Translations under genes and position numbers: made by a program
DNA from: Flammeovirgaceae bacterium
GTDB lineage: Bacteria > Bacteroidota > Bacteroidia > Cytophagales > Cyclobacteriaceae
Direction: 5' to 3'
Length of the DNA stretch: 64,000 nucleotides
NCBI GenBank assembly: GCA_016709845.1
Contig: JADJMA010000030.1
Location: 1 to 64,000, forward strand
The notes under the pieces: model-generated
Databases searched by the model: none
What the model saw: the letters and a program-made list of their open reading frames with translations, nothing else
Told to the model about the DNA's origin: nothing
In this document: piece by piece, positions 35,554-45,619 of the stretch
Layout of the letters: the number at the start of each line of letters is the position of its first letter
Position numbering within the stretch: position 1 is the stretch's first letter

Positions 35554-36027
35554 ATGCAACAACCCGATGCTCTTAACCTGGTAGCAGAATTTCATAAAAC
35601 CTTTAAGCACCCGATACAACCTGGGCCTGTAATACCCGAAGAAAATCGATGCAAGCTGCGCGTAGCGCTATTGGCTGAAGAATTGAAAGAAATGGAGGTT
35701 GCTATTTTGGAAAATGACCTGGTTGGGGTAGCGGATGCCCTATGCGATCTTCAATATGTTCTTTCTGGAGCTATTCTGGAATTTGGCCTTGGTGATAAAT
35801 TCAAATCATTATTTGAAGAAGTGCAGCGTTCTAATATGAGTAAAGCGTGTAACTCGGAAGAAGAGGCCATGCAAACAATTGAATACTACAAACAAAAGGA
35901 TGGAACGGAATGCCATTTCAAAAAGGAAGGAAATAAATGGCTGGTGTATCGTACTTCCGATAATAAAACGATCAAATCAATTAATTATTCACCCGCCAAT
36001 CTGGATGGGATTTTGAGCAACGCCTAA
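35554..36027 (+). CDS. MazG/PRA-PH-like nucleoside triphosphate pyrophosphohydrolase
   Basis: Intact, 157 residues from ATG 35554 (MQQPDALNLVAEFHKTF); an upstream TTG at 35530 is less likely. It has the all-alpha NTP pyrophosphohydrolase pattern: RVALLAEELKEMEVAIL with the E-x-x-E metal ligands, then DLVGVADALCDLQYVL with D-x-x-D. The C-terminal ~50 residues (AMQTIEYYKQKDGTECHFKK) are an added beta segment seen in the phage/bacterial group of this superfamily. It may clean the nucleotide pool; substrate not predicted. Its stop overlaps the stop of the converging cassette gene. Confidence 0.78.
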   Translation: MQQPDALNLVAEFHKTFKHPIQPGPVIPEENRCKLRVALLAEELKEMEVAILENDLVGVADALCDLQYVLSGAILEFGLGDKFKSLFEEVQRSNMSKACNSEEEAMQTIEYYKQKDGTECHFKKEGNKWLVYRTSDNKTIKSINYSPANLDGILSNA

Positions 36028-36251
36028 ACATAAAACTCTAATTGAAACACCGCATCCTGTCCACGCAAGGGCACTGGATGCAACGCTAATATTGGGATTG
36101 CATTATAGGCTTTTATAAACTCTGTTCTGCTTATTCTGAGCTTACTCACCCCGGGTCGAATCTTGTGATATTGCATGCGTCCTGACTTATTCGAAGTGGC
36201 AGAATACATGTATTCATACCGGATGGGAATAGGAGAGGGGATGTATTTCAT
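36024..36251 (-). CDS. Small hypothetical protein, second gene of palindrome cassette
   Basis: 75 residues, MKYIPSPIPIRYEYMYSATS and ending GQDAVFQLEFYV. It is basic and Tyr/Pro/Ile-rich with probable beta strands. No signal peptide, membrane segment or recognised domain. It starts 9 bp after the stop of the 82-residue gene, so the two are very likely co-transcribed. The stop overlaps the MazG-like gene's stop by a few bases. I do not recognise the family; a phage, mobile-element or toxin-antitoxin origin is possible but not shown. Confidence 0.5.
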   Translation of the reverse strand: MKYIPSPIPIRYEYMYSATSNKSGRMQYHKIRPGVSKLRISRTEFIKAYNAIPILALHPVPLRGQDAVFQLEFYV

Positions 36252-36260
36252 ACAAATTCC

Positions 36261-36510
36261 TTACGCATAGGCGTTTCTGAAATCCTTATGGAGCAGACTG
36301 TTTTGCACCATGTTGTATTGGGCAAGTAGAGTATATGCCCATGATGGTACATAATTGAAACGATTCTCGTACTCATCAATCTTAGAGCATAACTCACTGA
36401 CATAGAATCTGATCTGGTCAAGATTCCGACAATCACTTGGTCTTTCAAAATTCCTGTTTGTGAAATTCTTTTGGATCCATTTCGAGTGTTTTCCTTTCAA
36501 AATCGCTCAT
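36261..36510 (-). CDS. Small hypothetical protein, first gene of palindrome cassette (one indel)
   Basis: The ATG at 36508-36510 opens MSDFERKTLEMDPKEFHKQE. A surplus base in a T-run near 36447 shifts the frame, after which it continues ERPSDCRNLDQIRFYVSELC and SKIDEYENRFNYVPSWAYTL to ...LLHKDFRNAYA. Joined length is about 82 residues, acidic/aromatic and helical. No known domain recognised. The start codon directly abuts a perfect 26-bp palindrome, which implies tight regulation or an RNA hairpin at the 5' end. The downstream 75-residue gene follows by 9 bp. Confidence 0.5.
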
Positions 36511-36536
36511 ATCATTGTGTATTTATACACAATGAT
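36511..36536. promoter_or_regulatory. Perfect 26-bp palindrome abutting cassette start codon
   Basis: Twelve-base arms (ATCATTGTGTAT and its exact complement) surround a TT centre; the core reads TGTGTATTTATACACA. It touches the minus-strand start codon at 36510. The length and symmetry suit a dimeric repressor, or the arms could form a hairpin in the leader RNA. Confidence 0.7.
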
Positions 36537-36568
36537 AATACATTATTTCATTAATATACAAATAATAC

Positions 36569-36584
36569 TGTGCAAATTTACACA
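36569..36584. promoter_or_regulatory. Second operator-like site TGTGCAAATTTACACA
   Basis: A 16-bp palindrome with one mismatched pair, sharing the outer TGTG...CACA of the neighbouring 26-bp palindrome. The two centres are 53 bp apart, about five helical turns, as for paired operators that bind the same protein. Confidence 0.5.
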
Positions 36585-36734
36585 AAGATATTAAATACTT
36601 GATTTTTAGCCGAATTGAGACGTTTTTTAGTGTGATTGATATATTTATATGCCAATTAATTCGTTCAAGAATCAATGCAAGTGAGGTAACCGCTATCGAT
36701 TTTAGTCTTGCTTATTGTAAGCGCAGATACCCGC

Positions 36735-36762
36735 TTGGTTTATCCTTAAAGTATTACCTTTG
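36735..36762 (+). promoter_or_regulatory. Bacteroidota promoter (TTG / TACCTTTG)
   Basis: -33 TTG at 36735-36737 and -7 TACCTTTG at 36755-36762 with a 17-bp spacer. This is the vegetative promoter form of the phylum. The predicted start lies ~15 bp before ATG 36784. Confidence 0.7.
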
Positions 36763-36783
36763 AACGCTAAATTTTTTGTTACT

Positions 36784-37679
36784 ATGAGTCTGGAAGAATC
36801 AAAAGCATTTGTTGAAGCATGGCACACGATCATGCTTATTGGTGCTATATCATTAGTCGCTTTAGGGATCATCGTTTATTTGATCTATCAATTTAAAGTG
36901 GCCCTGGTTAAAACCTTAAAGGATAAGTATGATTTTGTAAATGCCAATGAGATTAAATGGTTTAAAGCGGTATTTATTTGTTTTGGAATGGCGGCTGCTC
37001 TGGCCATTAACTTGTACGGCATGGATGAAATTGCTGGCCTGAGTGTATCTTTTTTTGTTCGTTTATTTTTCTCAGTGGCCGGGGCCACGTTGGTCATCTA
37101 TATAGCTTCGTTGGTTTTGGATTATTATTACCCCACGCGCTTAAATGTTAAGTTGCGCAGATTACGCTATACGCCCAGAACTTCCGGCACGGGTAACAAA
37201 ATGAAGTTACTCAGCGAAGACGAAGAGGACGTTCATCTCAACGAAGGGATGCAGGCCGAGGAAAACGTATTTTCCATTGATTACGATGTTTGGGTAGATG
37301 AAAAGACTTCTGAAGTTAAAATCGAGAAGTATCTGGGACATCTTACCTCGCTTCAATGCCACAATTGCGGGTTTTATACTATGCGCGTGAATCGCGAAGA
37401 GATTATTGAAACCAATGAAGACGGCACGCCCAAGGAACTCTTAAAACATTATCAGTGTGCGTATTGCAAAAATGTGCGGCTACCCAATTTAACGTGAGCA
37501 AAAGAGAATCAGAGGATTATAAACACATAAAGCCGAAGTTCAAAAAAAGCTCGAAAAAAGTAGAACTGATTAAGATTGATGTACACTCCAACACAGGAGG
37601 TAAGAAAACATTCGAATTTCAATCTGTAGAAGAAGCGCAGAGATTCCTTAACGAATTTGATTTTGATAAAGTAGCCTGA
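36784..37679 (+). CDS. Two-to-three-TM membrane protein with C-terminal zinc ribbon (one indel)
   Basis: ATG 36784 (MSLEESKAFVEAWHTIMLIG) is supported by the promoter just upstream; the earlier TTG falls inside the -7 box. Hydrophobic segments: IMLIGAISLVALGIIVYLIY, FKAVFICFGMAAALAINLYG and FFVRLFFSVAGATLVIYIAS. The soluble part has two CxxC pairs (LQCHNCGFY and YQCAYCKN) about 40 residues apart, forming a zinc ribbon. One indel near 37475 joins it to a basic tail (KFKKSSKKVELIKIDVHSNT, VEEAQRFLNEFDFDKVA). About 298 residues. Function unknown; the architecture is of a membrane-tethered Zn-finger protein. Confidence 0.65.
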
Positions 37680-37731
37680 TTAGGCATCCCGTTTGCATAG
37701 TATCCCGTTAAATCAAAAAAAATTACTCTAC

Positions 37732-39759
37732 ATGATTAAAAATAGTGTTGTTGGCATGCTGATGGTATTAGTTGGAATATCAGCATCGGGAAGTGCGCAG
37801 GATAGTCTGAAGTTACAGCCCAAAGCCGTTTTTGGTAAAGAGGCTCGGGTTATCTCCTATATACTTGATAATAACCACTATCGGAAACTCAGATTGAATG
37901 ATTCGTTGTCGGCTGCTATTCTGGATCGGTATGTTGATGAGTTAGACAATAGCAAATCCTATTTTTTAGCTAGTGATGTAAAATCTTTTGCCCGGTTCAA
38001 ATATTCAATTGACGATCTTACCCGTAATGAGAATGTAAATCCTGCTTTTGAAATCTACGAGGTATTTGCTAAGCGGTACTCGGAACGGATGGATTATGTA
38101 ATGAATAATCTGATTCAAAAGGATTTCGATTTTACTGTTGATGAGTACTACGAAACAGATAGAGATAAAGAGAGTTGGGCGGCTTCGAAGGACGAGCTAA
38201 ACGAAGTTTGGAGGAAAATAATTAAGAGTCAGGCATTGAGTCTGAAATTGGCCGGTAAAAAGCCAGAAGAGATTACTCAGGCTCTTAAAACCCGATACCA
38301 AAGATTCATCAAATCGTTTTCTCAGTTTAATGCTGATGATGTTTTTAATATCTACATGAATGCCATTACGGAATCCTATGATCCGCACACCAATTACCTT
38401 TCACCAAAACAATCTGATCTATTTAAGCAGCAAATGAGTCTGTCCTTAGAGGGGATTGGAGCTCAATTACAAGCGGAGAATGACTATACAAAAGTTGTAA
38501 AGATTCTTCCCGGTGGCGATGCCCAAAAATCAGGGAAAGTGAATGTTAATGATTTGATTATTGGCGTAGGCCAAGGCAAAGAGGGTGAGATGGTAGATGT
38601 TGTAGGTTGAGGCTAGATGATGTAGTTAAGTTGATCAAAGGACCCAAAGGAACGACCGTACGCCTTCAATTACTCCCTGCGAAAACGGGTGTAAATGGAC
38701 CTTCCCAAGAAGTGCTACTAGTACGTGATAAAATTAAATTGGAAGATCAGGCTGCCAAAAAGGAAGTTATCAATTACCCGATGCAAGGACGATCAGTAAA
38801 GCTTGGCGTTATTTCATTACCCAGTTTTTATATGGACTATGAGGCTTATCAAAAAGGAGATCCAAACTATAGAAGCACAACTCGAGATGTAAAAAAACTG
38901 ATTGGTGAATTAAAAGCAGAAAATGTGGATGGGATTGTTATGGATTTAAGGAACAATGGCGGTGGATCACTTCCTGAAGCTGTTGATTTAACAGGTCTTT
39001 TTATTAAGGATGGGCCTGTAGTTCAAGTAAAAAATTCTGCAAGTAAAGTAGAAGTTTTGCCCGATGAAGACAAGGAGGTTTTTATGCAGGTCCTTTGGTT
39101 GTGTTAACCAATCGTTTCAGTGCTTCGGCATCAGAGATTTTTGCAGGTGCTATTCAGGATTATCAACGCGGGGTGATAGTCGGTGAGTCAACTTTCGGAA
39201 AAGGTACCGTGCAAACCGTATTAGATTTGAATCGTTTTATTAATGAAAAGGAACCGGTGGGGAACTTAAATTAACCTTTCAAAAATTTTACCGGGTAACA
39301 GGAAGCAGCACCCAGCATAAGGGTGTTGTGCCTGATATAAGTTTACCTTCTGCATTTAAGGTAGAGCAATACGGTGAAAGCTCTTACCCCAGTGCGTTGC
39401 CCTGGGATGTTATCAAAGCAGTACCTTTTCAAAAGACTGATTTAGTGAACAATCAAATAGTATCCGAATTAAGTAAATCTTATTTGGAACGAACCAAATC
39501 TGATATAAGCCTGAAAAAATATATAGAGGAGACAAATGATCTTAAAGTCAAATTGTCTGAAACAAAAGTATCGTTAAATGAGAGCAAAAGAAGGGCTGAA
39601 ATGGCAGTCGAAGATAAAAAGGAAGCACAAGAAAAATTAGACACCAAGGTCACTGCCAAAGAAGGATTGCCAGTGGATGATCTTCAAAATTTAAAAGATG
39701 GATATCTCCGTGAAGGCTTGTTGATTCTCGGTGACTTAGTTACAAAACGCTTTGGATAA
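37732..39759 (+). CDS. Carboxy-terminal (tail-specific) processing protease, S41 family
   Basis: About 675 residues joined over breaks near 38605, 39095 and 39265. Signal peptide VVGMLMVLVGISASGSAQ; N-terminal helical region (DRYVDELDNSKSYFLASDVK); PDZ domain (LSLEGIGAQLQ, GGDAQKSGKVNVNDLIIGV). The catalytic part has VDGIVMDLRNNGGGSL, nucleophile Ser in NRFSASASEIFAGAIQ, and the lysine base in STFGKGTVQTV. A C-terminal DUF3340-like segment is rich in charged helices. This is the long Prc/Tsp type, which trims misfolded or tagged periplasmic proteins and regulates cell-wall hydrolases. ATG 37732 was chosen because the signal peptide starts there. Confidence 0.9.
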
Positions 39760-39769
39760 CTTTAGCGTG

Positions 39770-40174
39770 TTACCTTAATGAGTAGTAAGGAGTGTCCTTT
39801 TCATTAAGTTGTTCTTTGGGACCGAGTTTGCTCCCTGGATTTGTATGATACCCCATGGAAAAAGCAATCTCGTCCTTCATCATCTTTTCTGTTTTTACAA
39901 GCCAATCTTCTTTGCGGTTTAAATAGATCGTATTTCTCAAACGCAGGAGGGTATAAGAAAAACATCTTCCAACTTGTCTTGCAGAATGATCCTGCAATTG
40001 CACGTACTTTTTTAGGAAGACAATATTTTTTTCTGCAATAAATTTGGGAGGTACCTGGCAGATAGGAAGGTTTGACAATTCTGATATCCCTTACTTCCTG
40101 GGCATGGGGTTTTCCAACCTCATTTCACGAACAAAAATCCATGAGGTTAATAGAAAAGAGAATACTTTTTTCAT
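39770..40174 (-). CDS. Small secreted hypothetical protein (one indel)
   Basis: The ATG at 40172-40174 opens MKKVFSFLLTSWIFVREMRL, a likely signal peptide. An indel near 40090 leads into SNLPICQVPPKFIAEKNIVF, QLQDHSARQVGRCFSY and the C-terminal MKDEIAFSMGYHTNPGSKLG to YYSLR. About 134 residues; no domain recognised. Convergent with the protease gene, 10 bp apart. The coding call depends on accepting the indel. Confidence 0.45.
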
Positions 40175-40319
40175 GAATTGGTGTTTATACAACAAATAAA
40201 AAAGAATTGCGTGTAATCAAGAAGGGCCTTAATTATTTAACTATACCATCTTTTTTTTATCTATTTTACATGCTGAATCCAATGATTTTTTCTGAGTCTA
40301 GACCAGCTTTGTTCGGCCA

Positions 40320-43300
40320 ATGAGTGAAGAGTTACTAAAAGCCATCGTTCAACTTTTTGCCATCGTTGCAAAAGAAAGAATAACCGAAGATGAACGGTCT
40401 AATATTAATGAGTTTCTTTCCTTCATTTAAATCAGGAGGCCACTCGTCATTACCTAACCCTGTTTGATGATTTCTGCAAAGCGAATAAGCGACTTGTAGA
40501 ACCCAGTCTAAACGTTGACGAAGCTACTTTGGAATTTGTTGACGATTGGTCGCAGATAATTCAAATCGCCAAAAAGGTAAATCAGGCGTTGACCATGCAG
40601 CAAAAGGCAATTCTATCAGTTAAGATTATTGAATTATGCTATGCGGATGGGGAGCTTTCGGAGCGTCAAAGTAATCTGATCTATTATATCGGTGAGGCCC
40701 TTAAAATTCCGAAAAAGGACGTAAAGGCCATCACCATGTTTGTGATAGGGCAGGACATTGAGGAGTTAGCCACAAAAATATTTTGGTTATTGATGAAGGC
40801 TCTGGAGGAAAAGATTTTCCTGGCCCCCGGATTACACGCGCGATCTCACTGGCCTTATTGCCATTCTGCGACTTCAGGATATTGAAACCTACTTGATTAA
40901 ATACCTGGGGATAACGCCACTTTACCTTAATAGCATTCCACCAAAGAGCCGGAAGATAGATGTGTTCGCTACAGGCAGCGCGATTCGCGGTCCAAAGATT
41001 GATCCTATTTATTATTCGGATATAGTAGGCAAATTTTGATGGAGGAAAGTGAAACGGATATTTCATTTATTGCCGAGCATATTTTTTATCATTTCAAAAG
41101 TGGCAAGGCCGGTCTGCAAAACATAAATATTGCTGAGACGGGTGGAAAGTTAATTGGCCTTATGGGTGCCAGTGGTTCTGGTAAATCTACTTTACTCAGT
41201 GTATTAAATGGTTCAGAGTTACCATCCAGCGGGCGAGTTCTAATTAATGGCATTGATATTCATAAGCAAGCTCATTTGGTGGAAGGTATTGTTGGATTTA
41301 TTCCACAAGATGATTTGTTAATTGAAGACCTTACCGTTTTTGAAAACCTCTATTATTCTGCACGATTATGTTTTTGGTCATTATTCGAAAGAACAAATAG
41401 CGGAACTGGTTGAAAAAGTGTTGCTCAATTTAGGGCTTTCTGAGATTCGAAATTTAAAAGTAGGCTCTCCGTTACAAAAAACAATTAGTGGTGGCCAGCG
41501 TAAGCGTTTAAATATCGGTTTGGAATTGCTTCGTGAACCAACTGTACTTTTTGTAGATGAACCTACTTCAGGACTTTCTTCGCGCGATTCGGAAAACATC
41601 ATGGACCTGTTGAAGGAATTATCCCTTCGCGGAAAAATGATTTTTGTTGTCATCCATCAACAGTCCTCCGATATTTTTAAGATGTTCGATACACTTATCA
41701 TCTTAGATGTGGGTGGCTTCCAAATTTACTATGGTAACCCGGTGGAATCGGTTAACTATTTTCAAGATATCATTAATGCCGCCAATAAGACTCCGGGGGC
41801 CTGCCCGAATGTGGTAACATTAACCCTGAACAGATTTTTAACATTATTGAAACCCGGGTCGTTAACGAGTACGGTCGATTTACCCATACACGAAAAATTT
41901 CACCCGGCCAGTGGTATCAATACTTTAAGCAAAAAATTAAGATATCGAAGGTAGTTGAAGTCAATGACCCGTTACCGATAGTTCAAAAAATACCGAACTG
42001 GTTTAAACAATTGTGGATTTTCACTATCCGAGATGTTTTGTCGAAGTGGGCGAATAAACAATACATGGTTGTGACGCTTTTATTGGCACCCGTATTGGCT
42101 TTCTTTATTGCTTACTTTGTGAAGTATTATGCTTTTGTTGGTGTAGAGAACCCGCAATACACCTTCTATCACAACAGCAATATACCCGTGTATTTCTTCA
42201 TGAGTGTGGTGGTGGCGCTCTTTGTTGGTTTAATTATCAGTGCGGAAGAGATATTTCGCGATCGCAAGATTTTGAAGCGCGAGCGGTATTTGAATTTAAG
42301 TAGTAGCAGCTACCTTATTTCTAAATTAACGATACTATTTAGTTTATCGGCTATTCAAACGCTAAGCTTTATTTTAATTGGTAATTGGATTTTAGAAATC
42401 CCGATAAGCGAGATTCGTTACTGGTTGATTTTATTTTCATGTTGCTGTTATGCTAATGTGTTGGGGCTAAATATTTCTTCCGCGTTTGATTCCGCGGTTG
42501 CTATTTATATTCTGATTCCCATTCTTATTATCCCTCAGCTTTTATTAAGCGGGTAGTAATTCCTTTTGATAAGTTTAATCCCAAGGTGGGTTCTCCAAAA
42601 GGGATTCCCATCATGGGGGAGCTGATGGCTTCGCGTTGGGCTTTTGAAGCTTTTATGGTTACTCAATTTAAAGACAATCCATTTGAACGACAATTCTATG
42701 CACTAGATCAAAAGGAAGCTTTAGCAAAGTATAAAAAGATTTATTATTTGCCGGCATTGGAATCCGAGCTTTCGGTTGTAATAAACAATCGAAATCGCTG
42801 GCGCGACAAATCAGACAGCAATCCGGTTAAACAATCGTTGGATTTGCTGCATTCTGAATTGCAACACGAGCTATCAAAAGTTGGCGAAGATCGGTTTCCT
42901 TACCTTGATAAATTGCAAATCGGAAAGTTTGATTCTGTTGTGTATAACAAAACGGACACTCTCCTTCATGTGCTACGAAATTATTATAATATCCGCGAAC
43001 AGAACGCTATTAATAAGCGAGATACCATGATTAAGGAAATGACAGATACACCAGAAAAACTAAACTTGTTCAATTCTAATCGCATGAAGTATCAGAATGA
43101 AAATGTGCGTGATATGGTAGAGGGTAAGAACGAACAAATTCGGATTGTTAAATGGAAGGGTGAATTAATACAGAAGCATGCGCCTATTTATTTTGATGAC
43201 CATCGGCCTGCGAACGCACTGGATTTTACAGCCAATTTTTACGTTCCCGTAAAATATTTTGCAGGCCAAAAATTTGATACGTTTTACTTTAACATTGCCA

Positions 43301-43407
43301 TGATCTGGTTTTTTTCCATTATGTTTTATATTGCACTTTACTTCCAGTTATTTAAGAAATTGGTTAATAGTTTTGAAGCCTACAGAAAATATCGGGGAAA
43401 GGATTAA
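40320..43407 (+). CDS. TerB-like/ABC ATPase/ABC-2 permease fusion protein (frameshifted)
   Basis: About 1,030 residues once frames are joined (breaks near 40425, 40790, 40850, 41375, 41815 and 42555). Order: an N-terminal TerB-like helical domain (SVKIIELCYADGELSERQSN, YIGEALKIPKKDV); a beta-rich FHA-like linker (LYLNSIPPKSRKIDVFATGS); an ABC ATPase with Walker A GASGSGKST, Q-loop FIPQDDLL, signature ISGGQRKRLNIG and Walker B VLFVDEPTSGLS; then an ABCG-type membrane domain (PVLAFFIAYFVKYYAFVGV, FMSVVVALFVGLIISAEE). A large soluble insert (RNRWRDKSDSNPVKQSLDLL onward) and a last TM pair complete it. The ATP-binding-before-membrane layout matches ABCG/White half-transporters. The transported substrate is unknown. 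Confidence 0.82.
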
Positions 43408-43416
43408 GATTGCGAG

Positions 43417-43424
43417 TACTTTTG
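43417..43424 (+). promoter_or_regulatory. -7 element TACTTTTG upstream of lipoprotein gene
   Basis: Matches TAnnTTTG and lies 27 bp before ATG 43452, just after the fusion gene's stop. No convincing -33 TTG. Confidence 0.45.
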
Positions 43425-43451
43425 TAAATTTCGAAATAATAAAATCTACCT

Positions 43452-43897
43452 ATGAAATTTAAATTTTTAATCCTTCTTCTGGCGATCGTTGTTGGCTATA
43501 CTTCTTGTTCAACAAAAGAAAAATCAGAGCCGGAATCTGCCACCACTCCAAATGACCCTGATGAATGGCCCGAAATGGATTCGTTTCATATGATTATGTC
43601 CGAAGCCTTTCATCCTTACAAGGACTCAGCCAATTTGGAACCGGTTAAACGCCTTGCCGAAGAGATGGCACAGGAAGCTGATAAATGGGCTGCCACGTCC
43701 TTGCCGACTAAGGTAAATTCGGAAGCTGTACAAGCGCAACTGAACCAACTGAAGCAGGACACCCGGTCGTTGGCGGATAAAATAAAGGCGGATCATCCGA
43801 TGAAGAGATCGGAAATTCTTTGAAGGCCTTGCATGATGGTTTCCATGGTATTATGGAAGCCTGGAATGGACCTGGCGGAAAAGAGCATGAACATTAA
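43452..43897 (+). CDS. Small lipoprotein (one indel)
   Basis: The leader MKFKFLILLLAIVVGYTSCS has a lipobox-like cysteine, so the protein is probably a lipoprotein. The mature part is acidic and helical: HMIMSEAFHPYKDSANLEPV, RLAEEMAQEADKWAA, QLNQLKQDTRSLADKI. One indel near 43803 joins it to GNSLKALHDGFHGIMEAWNG, ending His-rich EHEH. About 147 residues. The motif is like small periplasmic four-helix proteins, possibly metal-binding at His/Glu clusters, but no family is recognised. A strong terminator follows. Confidence 0.7.
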
Positions 43898-43918
43898 CTA
43901 TTTCTAAATTCAAAGTAG

Positions 43919-43946
43919 CGGAGGATATGTTCCTCCGTTTTTTTTT
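43919..43946 (+). terminator. Rho-independent terminator after lipoprotein gene
   Basis: Stem CGGAGGA / TCCTCCG with a TATGT loop, followed by nine T residues. Confidence 0.9.
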
Positions 43947-43974
43947 CGACTAACTTTCATAGAAAGACTAAACC

Positions 43975-45502
43975 ATGCACACGACTGTCATTACAAAAGA
44001 AGAAAAGAGCACCCTTTGGTCAGTGATTATGGCCTCATCGGTGGGAACACTCATCGAATGGTACGACTTCTATATTTTTGGTAGCCTGGCAACCATTCTG
44101 TCACAACAGTTTTTTCCGCAGACAAATCCTACTGCTGCATTCTTATCAACTTTAGCAACTTTTGCCGCAGGGTTTGTTGTACGTCCTTTTGGAGCCATTG
44201 TATTTGTCAGATTGGGTGATTTGGTTGGCCGAAAATATACGTTCATGGTTACGTTGATCTTAATGGGCGGTTCAACGTTTGCCATAGGTTTAGTACCCGG
44301 ATATCAAACCATTGGAATTGCAGCTCCCATACTTGTATTAATACTTCGCTTACTTCAAGGCCTTGCCCTGGGTGGTGAATATGGCGGTGCGGCTACTTAT
44401 GTTGCCGAGCATGCTCCTGCCGCACGCAGAGGATATTACACCAGTTTTATTCAAACTACAGCCACTTTGGGTCTTTTTGTTTCCATTGGGGTTATACTGG
44501 CCGTACGCCATTGGATTGGTGTGGAGCAATTTGCTATTTGGGGCTGGCGGATTCCGTTTCTTGTCTCGGCTTTTCTAGTAGCTGTTTCATCTACATCCGT
44601 TTACGAATGCAGGAGTCGCCAATGTTTAAAAAGATTAAAGCCGAAGGGAAAATTTCTAAGAACCCGATTAAAGAAAGTTTTGGCAAAAAGGAAAACCTTA
44701 TTCTTGTTTTGATTGCTTTGTTTGGGGCAACAGCCGGGCAGGGAGTAGTTTGGTACACGGGCAATTTTATGCCATGACGTTTATCGAAAAAACTTGTCAG
44801 GTAGAGTTTGTTCAGACAAGGGATATAATTGCCATTGCACTTCTGATTGGAACGCCATTCTTTATTGTTTTTGGTGCGTGGTCTGATCGTGTCGGGAGAA
44901 AATACATTATGATGGCTGGATTAATTTTGGCAGTAGTGTTATACATGCCTATTTATAAAAAGATGTATTCATTAACAGATACTACTACTAAGGTTGAACT
45001 TGCCGGCAGTAAATCAATTGAACGTAAGAAAACATATTCTGAAGCCGGGGACACCCTGATGACTGTAAAGACAGTTCGTGTTTACGCTGATCAAACCATA
45101 AAAACGGAGACGAATAAAATGGATTCTGGGGGGAAACGATCCAATCAGCATCAAACGAAATTTTTATTGCCGGTCAAAACTATTGGTTTATGATTGCACT
45201 GGTGGTTGTTCAGGTATTATTAGTTACGATGGTTTATGGTCCGATTGCGGCATTTCTGGTTGAACTTTTTCCAACACGTATTCGATACACGTCTATGTCA
45301 TTACCGTATCACATCGGTAACGGAATTTTTGGAGGGCTTACACCTTTTATAGCGACTTCGCTTTACGAATCCAGTAAGTCGGCAGTTCACCGGCAGGCGA
45401 TCCCTTTGCGGATTATGGTATCCTATTGTTGTGGCGGCTATAAGCTTTGTAATTGGGATGATCTTTTTGAGCAATAAGAAGCGGGCCGAGGTAATGGAAT
45501 AG
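43975..45502 (+). CDS. MHS-family MFS metabolite:proton symporter (frameshifted)
   Basis: About 510 residues. N-terminal half: ASSVGTLIEWYDFYIFGSLA, the RPFGAIVFVRLGDLVGRKYT loop of the MFS family, and RLLQGLALGGEYGGAATYVA, all typical of ProP/KgtP-like MHS symporters. The C-terminal half has FGAWSDRVGRKYIMMAG and MVYGPIAAFLVELFPTRIRY. Between them is an unusual ~70-residue hydrophilic insert (about 44960-45185, with KVELAGSKSIERKKTYSEAG). Breaks lie near 44590, 44765, 45125 and 45400. The stop is TAG 45500-45502. It probably imports a carboxylate or osmolyte, but substrate choice cannot be read from sequence. Confidence 0.85.
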
Positions 45503-45619
45503 TGGGATTTTGAGATGCACTAATTTTTAAACAAGTTGAAAGTTGAAAAAATAATGATCAATTTTAGCTTCCGAAATTGGTTGTCAATTGTTATGTTGTC
45601 AACTGTCTATTACTAAAGA

